Of a stretch of DNA of 64,000 nucleotides, positions 40,215-50,110 are shown one piece after another. Each line of letters opens with the position of its first letter. Positions within the stretch are counted from its first letter, which is position 1. The notes beneath the pieces are model-generated. The model had not been told where the DNA came from, did no database searches, and saw only the letters and a program-made list of their open reading frames with translations. The translations under genes were made by a program, and so were the position numbers. Source of the stretch: Streptomyces spiralis (GTDB lineage: Bacteria > Actinomycetota > Actinomycetes > Streptomycetales > Streptomycetaceae); contig NZ_BNBC01000037.1 in the NCBI RefSeq assembly GCF_014654675.1, positions 32,525 to 96,524 of the forward strand, given 5' to 3'.

Positions 40215-42986
40215 ATGGCGAGGGGCGGAGCGCGGACGGGGCTCATCGGGCGGAGGAATGAGTGCCAGGCCCTCGATGACCTGCTCGCGCAGGCCAGGGC
40301 CGGGCGAAGCGGGGTCCTGGTGGTGCGCGGTGAGGCGGGGATCGGGAAGACCGAGCTGCTGAACTACCTGCTCGACCGGGCCACCGAATGTCGCGTCGTC
40401 AGGGCGGCCGGCGTGCAGTCCGAGATGGAGCTCTCCTACGCCGGGCTGCATCAGATCTGTGCTCCGCTGCTGTCCAGTCTGGACGAACTTCCCGAGCCGC
40501 AGCGGAACGCCTTGCGCACGGCGTTCGGGATGCAGGTCGGTGACGCGCCTGACCGGTTTCTGGTCGGCCTGGCCACCCTGAGTCTGCTCGCCGGGGCCGT
40601 CGGCGACGAGCCGTTGCTCTGCCTGGTCGACGACGCACAGTGGCTGGACCGTGTGTCGGCCCAGACCCTGGAATTCGTCGCTCGTCGGCTGCTTGCCGAA
40701 TCGGTTCTGCTCGTCCTGGCGGTCCGCGAGTCCGGCTCCCGCGAGATTCTCGCCGATCTGCCGGAGCTCCCTGTGCGTGGACTGAACGAGCGTGAATCCC
40801 GCAGACTCCTCGACTCGGTCGTCGCCGGCCCGCTCGACCAGCGTGTGCGGGACCGCATCGTCGCCGAGACGCGCGGCAATCCGCTGGCTCTGCTGGAACT
40901 GCCGCGAGGCCTGACCGCCGTCGAAATGGCCGGAGGATTCGGAGGACCCACGGACCGGCCGCTGTCCAGTCAGATCGAGGCAGGCTTCCTCCGCCGGATC
41001 CAGTCACTTCCGGCGGAGGCACAACAATTGCTGCTCATCGCCGCTACCGAGCCGGTCGGTGACGTGGCCCTGCTGCGGCAGGCTGCCGAGCGCCTGGGAA
41101 TCTCCGTGGACACCGCCATGTCCCACGCCGAGGCGTCCGGCCTGATGACGCTCGGCACGTGGGTACGCTTCCGCCACCCGCTGGTTCGCTCCGCGGCCTA
41201 CCGCGCTGTCGGCATCGAGGAACGTCGGCGCGTGCACAGAGCTTTGGCCGACTCGATCGACGCGAGCCGCTATCCCGAACGCCGCGTGTGGCACCTGGCG
41301 AGCGCGACGATGGGACCGGACGAGGCCGTGGCCGCCGAACTGGAGGGATCCGCCGACCGGGCGCACGCGCGCGGAGGGATCGCGGCGGCGGCAGCCTTCC
41401 TGCAACGAGCCACCGAACTGACTCCGGATCCCGTACGCCGCGGAGCCAGGGCACTGGCCGCGGCGCAGGCCAAGTACCAGGCGGGTGCCTTCGATGCGGC
41501 GCGGGAACTGGTCGATGCGGCGGAACTGAGCCACCTCGACGAGGTCGGAGCCGGACAGGCGACCCTGCTGCGGGGACAGGTCATGTCCGCGGCCAAGAGT
41601 GCCAGCGCCGGGCTGCCGCTGCTGCTCGAAGCGGCAAGGCGGCTCCAACCGTTCGACTCCGAACTCGCCGGCCGGACCTACCGGGACGCGATCTACGCGG
41701 CCCTGACCGCGGGCCGGCTGGCCACGGGCGGGGTCCGCGACGTCGCCGAGGCGATGCTGAGTGTGCCGGGCCACGTCGACACCGCGAGCCGCGAAGGTCT
41801 CCTCCTGACCGGTCTGGCACGGGTGATCACCGAGGGATACTCCGTGGGTGCGCCGCTCCTCCTGGAGGCCGTGGCCGCGTTCCGGACGGAAGAGCTCTCA
41901 CGGGAGGACGGTCTGGGGTGGCTTCCGCTCGTGTGCCGCATGGCACACAGCACCTGGGACTTCGCTGCCTGGTCCGAGCTCTCGGCGCGGCTGGTCGACC
42001 TATCTCGCGGCAGTGGAACGCTCGCCGTGTTGCCCTCGGCCCTCCTTCTGCGCCTGTCGAACCGGGTGTTCGCCGGCGACCTCCGCGGCGCCGACTCCCT
42101 TGCCGTGGAAGCGAACGCGATCGGTGAAGCCACGGGCAGCAGCTTCTTCGCGCATTACGGGGCACTCGTCGTGGAGCCCTTCAAGGGACGGGAGTCCACG
42201 ACTCGGCAGGCGATCGAAGCCGTCACGCAGGATCGCCTCCTGCGGGACGAGGGCAAGGTGACAACGGCCACCCAGTGGGCGGCGGCCGTCCTCTGCAACG
42301 GCCTCGGCCGGTACGAAGAGGCCTACGACTCCGCCGAGCGTGGATGCGAGAACCCGCAGGAACTCGGACTGTCCATCCAGTCCCGGGTGGAATTCGTCGA
42401 AGCGGCCGTACGACTGGGGCGGACCGCGCGTGCGGCCAGGGCTGTGCGGACGATCGAGGAGATGGCCCAGGTCAGCAGAACCGCCTGGGCCCTCGGCATC
42501 TCCGCCGCCACCCGTGCCCTGGTGAGCAAGGGGCAGGCCGCCGATGTCCTGCACCGGGAAGCGATCGAGCAGCTCGACACAGCGGAAACCCGTATGGACA
42601 GCGCCCGGGCTCGGCTCCGCTACGGCGAGTGGCTACGCCTGGAAGATCGACAGGCGGATGCTCGTTCGCAACTGAGCGAGGCATACGAGATGCTCGGCGA
42701 AGCCGGGGCCGAAGCGTTCGCGGAGCGCGCGCGACTGGGGCTGCAGGCCGCGGGAGTGAAGGTACGCAAACGCGCCTCGGTGACGCCGGTGGTTCTCACT
42801 GCGAAAGAGGCTGAGATCGCGCGACTTGCCCAGGGAGGCTTCACGAACCCGGAGATCGCCGCCCGGCTGTTTCTCAGCCCCCACACGGTCGAGTGGCATT
42901 TGCGAAAGGTCTTCGTGAAGCTGGGAATCTCCTCCCGCAAAGAGATCGGCTCGGTGCAACTCGAAGGCATGGCAACCACACCCTGA
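40215..42986 (+). CDS. LAL-type LuxR regulator (ATP-binding, C-terminal HTH)
   Basis: 923 residues. Walker A GEAGIGKT (39-46), Walker B LLCLVDDAQWLD (about 135-146), a long TPR-like helical middle, and a C-terminal LuxR HTH (LTAKEAEIARLAQGGFTNPE and onward, with HTVEWHLRKVFVKLGISSR). It is of the MalT/LAL large-regulator class. GGGAGG precedes the ATG. It is one of three paralogues in the window (with 44483 and 52054), all sharing EMELxxAxLHQLCAP and LVDDAQWLDxVSxQTLxFVARR. No ligand can be inferred. Confidence 0.93.
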   Translation: MARGGARTGLIGRRNECQALDDLLAQARAGRSGVLVVRGEAGIGKTELLNYLLDRATECRVVRAAGVQSEMELSYAGLHQICAPLLSSLDELPEPQRNALRTAFGMQVGDAPDRFLVGLATLSLLAGAVGDEPLLCLVDDAQWLDRVSAQTLEFVARRLLAESVLLVLAVRESGSREILADLPELPVRGLNERESRRLLDSVVAGPLDQRVRDRIVAETRGNPLALLELPRGLTAVEMAGGFGGPTDRPLSSQIEAGFLRRIQSLPAEAQQLLLIAATEPVGDVALLRQAAERLGISVDTAMSHAEASGLMTLGTWVRFRHPLVRSAAYRAVGIEERRRVHRALADSIDASRYPERRVWHLASATMGPDEAVAAELEGSADRAHARGGIAAAAAFLQRATELTPDPVRRGARALAAAQAKYQAGAFDAARELVDAAELSHLDEVGAGQATLLRGQVMSAAKSASAGLPLLLEAARRLQPFDSELAGRTYRDAIYAALTAGRLATGGVRDVAEAMLSVPGHVDTASREGLLLTGLARVITEGYSVGAPLLLEAVAAFRTEELSREDGLGWLPLVCRMAHSTWDFAAWSELSARLVDLSRGSGTLAVLPSALLLRLSNRVFAGDLRGADSLAVEANAIGEATGSSFFAHYGALVVEPFKGRESTTRQAIEAVTQDRLLRDEGKVTTATQWAAAVLCNGLGRYEEAYDSAERGCENPQELGLSIQSRVEFVEAAVRLGRTARAARAVRTIEEMAQVSRTAWALGISAATRALVSKGQAADVLHREAIEQLDTAETRMDSARARLRYGEWLRLEDRQADARSQLSEAYEMLGEAGAEAFAERARLGLQAAGVKVRKRASVTPVVLTAKEAEIARLAQGGFTNPEIAARLFLSPHTVEWHLRKVFVKLGISSRKEIGSVQLEGMATTP

Positions 42987-42988
42987 CC

Positions 42989-43005
42989 CGCCCGGGTTCC
43001 GGGCG
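42989..43005 (+). terminator. hairpin after the LAL regulator
   Basis: Perfect 7-bp arms (CGCCCGG / CCGGGCG) with a 3-nt loop, starting 3 nt after the stop codon. It has no T tract. Confidence 0.65.
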
Positions 43006-43062
43006 TGTCCAGCCACCGTGGGCGATCCGTACTCCAGTCACAGTTCGCCGAACCCTCAGCAG

Positions 43063-43455
43063 TCACGGTTCCGCCAGCAGAGCGGGTACGGTGACGATCG
43101 TGACCTCCCTGGTCAGCAGGCGGTGAACGGGACAGCGTCCGGCGGCTGCCAGCAGTTGCTCTCGTTGAGCCGGCTCCAGGTCACCGGTCAGCCCGACGTT
43201 CTTGACGATGCGTCCCTGGTCCCCGAACCGTACGGCGACGTCGATACGGTCGAGTGGCCAGCCGTGTCGGTCCGCCAGGGCCCGGACGGCCATGGAAGTG
43301 CAGGACCCGAGCGCGGCCAGAAGCAGCTCTCCTGGGGTGGGACCCGCATCGCTGCTGATGGGCTCGGGTTCGTCGGCCGTCAGTATGTGCGTGCCGATCG
43401 CGACGGAGCGGGTGAGCCGCCTGCCTTCGGCAATGGACACGATGCGCGTGGTCAT
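43063..43455 (-). CDS. OsmC family protein
   Basis: 130 residues. The catalytic cysteines lie in LGSCTSMAVRALADRHGW and AGRCPVHRLL, with PTPGELLLAALG before the first: the YhfA/OsmC-like pattern, distinct from the Ohr-like protein at 20653. The ATG at 43455 follows GAGAGGAAC. It is divergent from the truncated sigma factor at 43732 and has a TGTCACA-type promoter at 43515-43541. It is a thiol-dependent reductase of organic hydroperoxides. Confidence 0.9.
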   Translation of the reverse strand: MTTRIVSIAEGRRLTRSVAIGTHILTADEPEPISSDAGPTPGELLLAALGSCTSMAVRALADRHGWPLDRIDVAVRFGDQGRIVKNVGLTGDLEPAQREQLLAAAGRCPVHRLLTREVTIVTVPALLAEP

Positions 43456-43514
43456 GGATGTTCCTCTCGGCCGAGGTGCGGGGGCCATGGTGTCTCTCAT
43501 CCCTCTTCTGCACA

Positions 43515-43541
43515 GACCGAGCAGCGTACGAGCCTGTGACA
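43515..43541 (-). promoter_or_regulatory. ECF41-type promoter for OsmC at 43063
   Basis: TGTCACA (43541-43535), 15 nt, CGGTC (43519-43515). The leader is about 53 nt. Confidence 0.75.
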
Positions 43542-43731
43542 GGCCGGCTCGGGGGAGTGCGATGCCATCCGGTCCCCATGGCGGATCTCGGCCACGGTCC
43601 CACCACGGCATCACCAGGGCACCACCACGCAGCCGCCCACGGGTTCTCCATGGCGCGGTCGCCGCGCCGGCGCGCGAGGTTGGTCGCAGCGGCATTCGAG
43701 GCCGCTGACCCACCCAGGGGAGGAGCCGACC

Positions 43732-44418
43732 TTGAACACGCACCTGATGGAAGCCAGGCCCTCGCTTGTACCGGACGGCTGCGCGGCGACCTCGACGATC
43801 GACGATCTGGAGGACGCGGTGTCCGTGTTCGTGCGGGCTCGGCCTTCATTGATCAACATCGCCTGTGCCATCCTCGGCAACGCCGGCGAAGCCGAAGACG
43901 TCCTTCAGGAAGTCTGGTTGCGGCTGCAGGGCACCGACCGCACAGCCGTGCACAGCCCGCCGGCGCTGCTCCGGACGATCACCGTCCGAGTGGCGATCAA
44001 CGTGCTCCAGTCGGCTCGCAGACGGCGGGAGTACTGCGCCACCCCGTGGCTTCCGGAATCTCCGGACCCCGATGTCACTCCGGATGCGGTGGCCGAGCGG
44101 CAGGACGCTGTGGAGCGAGCGGTCGCCCTGCTGCTGGAGACGCTGACACCCCGGCAGCGCGCCGCATTCATCCTGCGGGAGGGCTTCGGGTACCCCTACG
44201 ACCGGATCGCCGGGCTCCTGCACCTCAGCGTCGTCAACTCAAGGCAGCAGGTCACACGTGCGCAGCAGCGCCTCCGCGCACAGCGCCGGCGGCAGTCCGT
44301 GGACTCCGTCACGCATCGCCGGTTCGTACAGGCGTTCCTCGCGGCCGCACAGACAGGGGACATGGCCCGTTTGGAGCAGGTCCTCCTCGGCGACGTCGCA
44401 CAGCCCACGAGTCGGTGA
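43732..44418 (+). CDS. ECF41-like sigma factor lacking the SnoaL extension
   Basis: 228 residues from TTG 43732 (GGGGAGGAG 7 nt before), with ATG 43747 as the alternative. Region 2 is CAILGNAGEAEDVLQEVWLRL, the linker has TPWLPESPDPD (WLPEP-like), and region 4 is LTPRQRAAFILREGFGYPY then the HTH through SVVNSRQQVTRAQQRL. It stops 31 residues after VTHRRFVQAFLAAAQTGDMA, the first helix of the missing NTF2-like domain. No DGGG or NPDKL remains. It is divergent from OsmC with its TGTCACA-type promoter, the usual sigma/target arrangement, and convergent with the LAL at 44483. Confidence 0.87.
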   Translation: MNTHLMEARPSLVPDGCAATSTIDDLEDAVSVFVRARPSLINIACAILGNAGEAEDVLQEVWLRLQGTDRTAVHSPPALLRTITVRVAINVLQSARRRREYCATPWLPESPDPDVTPDAVAERQDAVERAVALLLETLTPRQRAAFILREGFGYPYDRIAGLLHLSVVNSRQQVTRAQQRLRAQRRRQSVDSVTHRRFVQAFLAAAQTGDMARLEQVLLGDVAQPTSR

Positions 44419-44482
44419 CCGCCCTCCCCCGCGCGGGCTCCCGCGGAAGGCCGTCACGTGCGTTTCGCCGATGAGGTGTCGG

Positions 44483-47221
44483 TCACAGGGCCGTTCGCAG
44501 GAGCCGCCGGGAGGCGATGCCGAGCTTGGCGTACACCTTCCGCAGGTGCCATTCCACGGTGTGCGGACTGAGGAACAACTGGGCACCGATCTCGGGGTTG
44601 GTGAGCCCGTCCCGGGCCAGATGCGCGATCTGCGTCTCCTGGGCGGTGAGTGTCGTCGTGGCGGTACCGTCACGACGGGCCACCGTCTCGCCGGCGGCCC
44701 GCAACTCGCGGACGGCGCGCTCGGCGAACGCACCAGCGCCGAACCGTGTGAACAGGGCGTGCGCCTCGCGCAACTGCTCCCGGGCGTCAGCACGACGGCC
44801 CTCTCGCCGCAACCACTCCCCGTACAGCAGATGCGCCCGGGCCGACTCTGCCGCGACCCGAGTGCGTCCGAGTCGTTCGATCGCCTCGCGGTACAGCTCT
44901 TCGGCCGCGTCCCCCTGGCTGAGCAGCGCCCGGGAGCGCGCCTGGACGCCCAACGCCCAGTCCGTGGCGGCGGCGTCCGTGGTGCGGGTCAGCCGGACCA
45001 GTGCGGCCTCGGCGGCGTCGACGCGACCGCTGCGTACTCCGGCCTCCACCAGTTCGACCAGTCCCCAGTTGGCCGCGGCCAGGTCCTGTGGATGCGCGCT
45101 CGCCAGTCGGGCCGCGTCGAACGCCTCCTCGTATCTCCCCAGACCGTTGTGGAGCACGGCTCCGGCTCGGCGCGCGACGGCCACGCCGATGCCCTCACCG
45201 CGGTTCAGGGCATCTTCCATGCTGGCCTCGATCAGCGGGGCGGCTTCGTGTACGCGTCCCCGCCAAGCGGCGAGTGTCATCGTGCCGTACGCCGCGAAGC
45301 TGCTGCCGACCGCCTCCTGGAGCCGGTCGATCTCCGCGATGAGCAGCGCCGCCGCGTCCAGTTCACCGGCGTATGTGTGGACGACGACGCGCGAGTTGAG
45401 CGCGAGCGGCAACTCGGTCAGCGCTCCGACGGTGCGGGCGGTCCGCACATGGCGTGTCGCCAGTTCCGTCCAGCCCTCGTCGTCCCACATCTCGGCCGCC
45501 AGAGCCGAGGCCAGCCAGGACCAGCGCAGAACCTCCTCCGGGTCGGTCTCCCGGCGGAAGGCGCGCACCGCGTCGCGCGAGGCGGCGACCGCGTCGCGGT
45601 AGCCGCCGGTGAACCGGGTGGCCAAGGCGTTCAGGAGCAGATCGGCATTGCGCGGCGGTTTCGTCGCGGGTGGTGACGTCTTCTGTGCGGCCGCCGCCAC
45701 CTCGCGTACGTTCGTGCCGGAGGCGAGGCGCCCGGCGAACATGGCGGCCGACAGGGTCTCCAGGAAGGATTCGCGAGCCAGACCGGCATCGAGCGGCACC
45801 AGGCGCCGAGCGGTGGCCAGCAGCAAGGGGAGCGCCTCGTCGATGCGACTGGAGGCGAAGGCGATCTGGGCCTGGAGGAGATCCACGCGGGCGCGACCGA
45901 GTTCGTCCAGGTCGCCGCTCCCGGCCAGCGCCAGCAGATCGCGCGCCGCGGCGGGCGCACCGGCGCGGAGCTTCACCTGAGCTGCGGCGAGGGCACGCGT
46001 CGCCTTGCGCCGTGGGTGAGGCGTCAGTACGGCCGCGTGTGCGAGGAACGCGGCCGCCGCGGCGGTGCCGCCTCGCGCCAGCGCCCGCTCGGCCGAGGAC
46101 TCCAACTCGGCGGCGACCGACTCGTCCGGCCGCAGCGTCGCCCGCGCCAGGTGCCACGCGCGGCGGTCGGGGTCGAGGTCGGGGTCGGTCACCTCGGCCA
46201 GGACGCGGTGGGTCTCCCGCAGCTCGGCGAGCCCGGCCGACCGGTAGATCGCGGAGCGCAGGAGCGGATGCCTGAAGCGCACCAGAGCCCGGACGTCGAG
46301 CAGCCCCGCCGTCACCGCCGGGCCCGCCGCGGCCGGACTGATGCCCAGTCGCTCAGCGGCACGTCTGAGCAGCGTCACGTCACCGATCGGCTCGGCGGCG
46401 GCGGTCAGCAGCAGTCGTTGCGTCGCCGCCGGCAGCGAGCGGACCCGCGCGAGGTAGCTGCGCTCGATGCGGTCGGTCACCGGTCCGGGACCGGGCAGGT
46501 CGAGCCCATCGGCCGGCTCCGCCCCGATACGGTCGTGCGGGAGTTCCAACAGCGCGAGGGGATTGCCGCGTGCTTCAGCCAGGATGCGATCGCGGATGCG
46601 CTCGTCCATCGGCCCGTCTGCCGCCGCATCCAGAAGCGCGCGGGCGTCGGTGTCGTCAAGGCCGTCGAGCGTCAGCTCGGGCAGGCCGGTGAAATCGTCG
46701 CGTCCCTGCTGCTCACGGGAGGCGAAGACCAGTGCCAGCGGTTCGGCGAGCATCCGTCGCGCCACGAACGCCAGCGTCTGCGCGGAGACCCGGTCGAGCC
46801 ACTGCGCGTCGTCCACGAGGCACAACAGCGGCTGTTCGGCAGCCACTTCCGTCAGCAGCCCGAGCACGGCCAGACCGACCAGGAACCGGTCCGGAGGGGG
46901 TCCCGTGCTGAGTCCGAACGCCGTGGCCAGCGCTTCTCTCTGTGGGGGCGGAAGGGAGCCGAGACGTCCGAGGAACGGGGCGCACAACTGATGCAGTCCT
47001 GCGAACGGGAGCTCCATCTCCGACTCGGCACCTGCCCCACGGGCGATGCGGTGCCCGACGCGTGCCGCCAGGTGATCCAGCAGAGCGGACTTCCCGATTC
47101 CGGCGTCACCGCGAAGGACCAGTACGGCGCTGCGCCCTGCCTCCACCTCCGAGACCAGTTCTTCGAGCGCATCGAACTCGCGGCGCCTGCCTCGCAGCCG
47201 CTCCGGACCGTCCCCACTCAT
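44483..47221 (-). CDS. LAL-type LuxR regulator
   Basis: 912 residues. Walker A GDAGIGKS (38-45), Walker B LLCLVDDAQWLD, helical repeats, and a C-terminal HTH (LTAQETQIAHLARDGLTNPE, then HTVEWHLRKVYAKLGIASR). The frame is open to 47284, but ATG 47221 begins MSGDGPERLRGRRREFDAL with a G-rich ribosome site. It is convergent with the truncated sigma factor and divergent from the aldehyde dehydrogenase at 47418, which it may regulate. Confidence 0.93.
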   Translation of the reverse strand: MSGDGPERLRGRRREFDALEELVSEVEAGRSAVLVLRGDAGIGKSALLDHLAARVGHRIARGAGAESEMELPFAGLHQLCAPFLGRLGSLPPPQREALATAFGLSTGPPPDRFLVGLAVLGLLTEVAAEQPLLCLVDDAQWLDRVSAQTLAFVARRMLAEPLALVFASREQQGRDDFTGLPELTLDGLDDTDARALLDAAADGPMDERIRDRILAEARGNPLALLELPHDRIGAEPADGLDLPGPGPVTDRIERSYLARVRSLPAATQRLLLTAAAEPIGDVTLLRRAAERLGISPAAAGPAVTAGLLDVRALVRFRHPLLRSAIYRSAGLAELRETHRVLAEVTDPDLDPDRRAWHLARATLRPDESVAAELESSAERALARGGTAAAAAFLAHAAVLTPHPRRKATRALAAAQVKLRAGAPAAARDLLALAGSGDLDELGRARVDLLQAQIAFASSRIDEALPLLLATARRLVPLDAGLARESFLETLSAAMFAGRLASGTNVREVAAAAQKTSPPATKPPRNADLLLNALATRFTGGYRDAVAASRDAVRAFRRETDPEEVLRWSWLASALAAEMWDDEGWTELATRHVRTARTVGALTELPLALNSRVVVHTYAGELDAAALLIAEIDRLQEAVGSSFAAYGTMTLAAWRGRVHEAAPLIEASMEDALNRGEGIGVAVARRAGAVLHNGLGRYEEAFDAARLASAHPQDLAAANWGLVELVEAGVRSGRVDAAEAALVRLTRTTDAAATDWALGVQARSRALLSQGDAAEELYREAIERLGRTRVAAESARAHLLYGEWLRREGRRADAREQLREAHALFTRFGAGAFAERAVRELRAAGETVARRDGTATTTLTAQETQIAHLARDGLTNPEIGAQLFLSPHTVEWHLRKVYAKLGIASRRLLRTAL

Positions 47222-47417
47222 CCTGACCCCCGCACGCGGGGAGCATAACAACATCACGAGAGGCATCGCCGTAATCCTGAGCAACGTCCTGAGCAGCGCC
47301 GACGGGTTGAGTACGACCGTCCGGTCCGGACCGCCCGCGGCACGGCATGCAAGTGACGCGGATCATGGGCATGGGAAGGCATGGATGCCTGGCGACGACC
47401 GATGTTCGCTTGGCCAC

Positions 47418-48851
47418 ATGAACGAAAACCCTGCGGTTCCCTTCCCCACTCCGTCCCACTGGATCGACGGCCGCCCTCTCCCGGGTTCCGGGCAGTTGAT
47501 CGACGTGGTGAATCCCGCCGACGAATCGGTGATCGCCGCGGTGCGCGAGGGCACGACCGAGGACGTGGACAAGGCGGTGGACGCCGCGCTCGCCGCATTC
47601 CCAGGATGGGCGTCGACGTCTCCGCGGCATCGTGCGGCCGTCATGCACCGCCTGGCCGAGGGCCTTCAGCAGCACTCCGAGGAACTGGCCGCCACCATCA
47701 CCCTGGAGATGGGCGCCCCGATCGGCTTCTCCCGACGGGCGCAGGTGGGGTTCCCGGTTGCGTCGACCTTGGCCGCGATCACGACGGCCGAGCGGTTCGA
47801 GTGGACGGAGGTGGTCGAGAACTCGCTCGTCATCCACGAGCCCATCGGCGTGGTGGGGGCCATCACACCGTGGAACTTCCCGCTGCAGCAACTGGTGACC
47901 AAGGTCGTCCCCGCGATGCTGGCGGGCAACACCGTCGTCCTCAAGCCCTCGGAGAACAGCCCCCTCAGCGCCCGGATGTTCGCGGAGATCGCCACCGAGG
48001 CGGGTCTCCCGGACGGTGTGTTCAACGTGGTGCAGGGCACCGGCCCGGTCGTAGGCGAGGCACTCTCCGGGCATCCGAAGATCGACATGATTTCCTTCAC
48101 CGGGTCCACCCGCGCCGGGAGAAGCGTCTCCGTGGCCGCCTCCGGCACGGTCAAACGCGTCGCACTCGAACTGGGCGGCAAGGCGGCCCACATCGTCCTC
48201 CCCGAGGCCGACCTGGACTTCGCGGTCCGTCGCGGACTGGCTTATGCCTGGGCCAACGGCGGTCAGGCTTGCGGCGCCTACGCGCGCATGCTCGTGCCCG
48301 AGAGCCTTCAGCAGACCGTGGTCGACAAGCTCAGGGACGCGGCCGAGGAGTACGTCGTCGGTGACCCCGCCGACGAGGGCACACGGATCGGCCCGCTCGC
48401 CTCGGAGACCCAGCGCCGGCGCGTCGACGGCTACATCCGGCGTGGCATCGCCGACGGCGCCACGCTCGTGGTCGGCGGCCCTGGCCGGCCGGAGGGCTTC
48501 GAGACCGGTGCCTATGTCAAGCCCACGATCTTCTCCGACGTCGACCCCGAGTCGGTCATCGCCCAGGAAGAAATCTTCGGCCCTGTCCTCGTCGTCATCC
48601 CCTACGTCGACGACGACCACGCCGTGGAGATCACCAACGGCACGATCTACGGACTCAGCGGTGCGGTGACCGGTGACGAGGACCACGCCGTGGCGATCGC
48701 CCGGCGCCTGCGCGTCGGCCAGGTCGATGTCAACGGGGGACAGCACAACTTCCAGGCCCCGTTCGGCGGGTACAAGCAGTCCGGCAACGGCCGGGAGATG
48801 GGCCGTGCCGGCCTTGAGGAGTTCCTCGAGATTAAGGCGATCACCCGCTGA
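47418..48851 (+). CDS. NAD(P)-dependent aldehyde dehydrogenase
   Basis: 477 residues of the class 3/betaine-aldehyde-like superfamily. ITPWNFPLQQLVTKVVPAML, LKPSENSPLSA, FTGSTRAGRSV, catalytic Glu251 (ELGGK) and Cys285 (GGQACGAYARM), then EEIFGPVLVVIPY and GGYKQSGNGREMG. In most members the catalytic cysteine is followed by a hydrophobic or Thr/Ile residue, while here it is Gly. The ATG at 47418 has only a weak ribosome site. It oxidises aldehydes to acids. It is divergent from the LAL at 44483 and ends in a strong hairpin. Confidence 0.94.
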   Translation: MNENPAVPFPTPSHWIDGRPLPGSGQLIDVVNPADESVIAAVREGTTEDVDKAVDAALAAFPGWASTSPRHRAAVMHRLAEGLQQHSEELAATITLEMGAPIGFSRRAQVGFPVASTLAAITTAERFEWTEVVENSLVIHEPIGVVGAITPWNFPLQQLVTKVVPAMLAGNTVVLKPSENSPLSARMFAEIATEAGLPDGVFNVVQGTGPVVGEALSGHPKIDMISFTGSTRAGRSVSVAASGTVKRVALELGGKAAHIVLPEADLDFAVRRGLAYAWANGGQACGAYARMLVPESLQQTVVDKLRDAAEEYVVGDPADEGTRIGPLASETQRRRVDGYIRRGIADGATLVVGGPGRPEGFETGAYVKPTIFSDVDPESVIAQEEIFGPVLVVIPYVDDDHAVEITNGTIYGLSGAVTGDEDHAVAIARRLRVGQVDVNGGQHNFQAPFGGYKQSGNGREMGRAGLEEFLEIKAITR

Positions 48852-48869
48852 CGCACCGCGGCACCGTCA

Positions 48870-48909
48870 CCCCGGGAGGCGAGCCGGGACCTCGACTCTC
48901 CTCCCGGGG
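48870..48909 (+). terminator. hairpin after the aldehyde dehydrogenase
   Basis: Perfect 10-bp arms (CCCCGGGAGG / CCTCCCGGGG) with a 20-nt loop, 18 nt after the stop codon. Confidence 0.7.
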
Positions 48910-49130
48910 CCGAGCGGCCGTGGAGGGACGCCCGCTCGCGCGGCCGCCGACACCGTCAGGGATACCGTCCCTCCGCTCGCGAGGGCGTGCGGGACGGCAC
49001 ACTGTTCCCGGGGAATGAGTGGTCCCGGCCGCGTTGCTCACATGGTCGGTACGTCGTGAAAGCCGCGGTGGAGGCGGCGCGTCCCTCCCGCACGCCGGTT
49101 CCGGACGTCCACGGACCGGCGATCCCGTCG

Positions 49131-49146
49131 GGGACGGCACCGTCCC
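49131..49146. promoter_or_regulatory. palindrome GGGACGG-CA-CCGTCCC upstream of the XRE regulator
   Basis: Perfect 7-bp arms lie 17 bp before ATG 49163, touching its ribosome site. Further CCGTCCC/GGGACGG half-sites occur at about 48965 and 48990. It is probably an autoregulatory operator. Confidence 0.5.
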
Positions 49147-49162
49147 GTGAGAAAGGACAGCC

Positions 49163-50020
49163 ATGGCAGACCGGGCAGCACTGGCGGCCTTTCTGCGGGC
49201 GCGCCGCGAGGCACTCCAGCCGGAGGACGTCGGGCTGCCCCGCGGGCGCCGCAGGCGTACCGGCGGGCTGCGCCGCGAGGAGGTCGCGGCACTCTGCGAC
49301 ATGTCGGTGGACTACTACAGCCGGCTCGAACAGCCACGAGGTCCCCACCCATCGGAACAGATGCTCGCCGCGATGGCCCGCGGACTGCACCTGTCACTGG
49401 AGGAGCGCGATCTTCTCTTCCAACTCGCCGGCCACGCCCTGCCTCGCCGGGTGTGGCGCGGGGACCACATCAACCCGGGGATGATGCGGATCCTGGACCG
49501 GCTGGAGGACACCCCCGCCCAAGTGATGAACCACCTGGGCGAGACACTGAGACAGACGCGCCTGGCGGTGGCGCTGTTCGGTGACGAGACGGCCTACACC
49601 GGGCCGGCACGCAGTGCCCACTACCGCTGGTTCACCGACCCGGTCGCCCGCATGGTCCACCCCGAGGACGACCACGCCGAGCAGAGCCGTCTGATGGTGG
49701 CGGACCTTCATGGCGCCTACATCCGCGACGGCGGCGACTCGCGTGTCGCCGAGCTCGTGGACACGCTGAACAGGGAGAGCCCCGAGTTCGCCGGCATCTG
49801 GCGCGAGCGCCCCGTACTGGGGCCGTACTGCGCCACCAAACGCTTCCGGCACCCCCAGGTCGGGACGCTGGAACTGCACTGCCAGACGCTGGTCGACCCC
49901 GACCAGTCCCAGCGGCTCGTCGTCTACACCGCGACACCGGGCATCGAGAGCCACACCAACCTCCGCCTGCTGGCCCTTCTGCCGAACGCCGAGGGAACGT
50001 CCGTACCGGGCAGGCCGTGA
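49163..50020 (+). CDS. XRE/MmyB-like helix-turn-helix regulator
   Basis: 285 residues. N-terminal HTH (LAAFLRARREALQPEDVGLP, RTGGLRREEVAALCDMSVDY, YSRLEQPRGPHPSEQ) is followed by a PAS-like MmyB ligand-binding domain (about 105-270: DTPAQVMNHLGETLRQTRLA, YRWFTDPVARMVHPEDDH). GAGAAAGGA precedes the ATG. The family is usually next to a target short-chain or quinone reductase. Here the convergent neighbour is the flavoprotein at 50111. It is likely autoregulated through the palindrome at 49131. Confidence 0.9.
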   Translation: MADRAALAAFLRARREALQPEDVGLPRGRRRRTGGLRREEVAALCDMSVDYYSRLEQPRGPHPSEQMLAAMARGLHLSLEERDLLFQLAGHALPRRVWRGDHINPGMMRILDRLEDTPAQVMNHLGETLRQTRLAVALFGDETAYTGPARSAHYRWFTDPVARMVHPEDDHAEQSRLMVADLHGAYIRDGGDSRVAELVDTLNRESPEFAGIWRERPVLGPYCATKRFRHPQVGTLELHCQTLVDPDQSQRLVVYTATPGIESHTNLRLLALLPNAEGTSVPGRP

Positions 50021-50110
50021 GCAGCGTGGCGCTGCAGCTTTCGATGACGCCCTGGCCGAAGACGGTGCCGTCCTCGCCGAAGGGAGCCCACCCGTTGGCT
50101 CCCCGGACAC

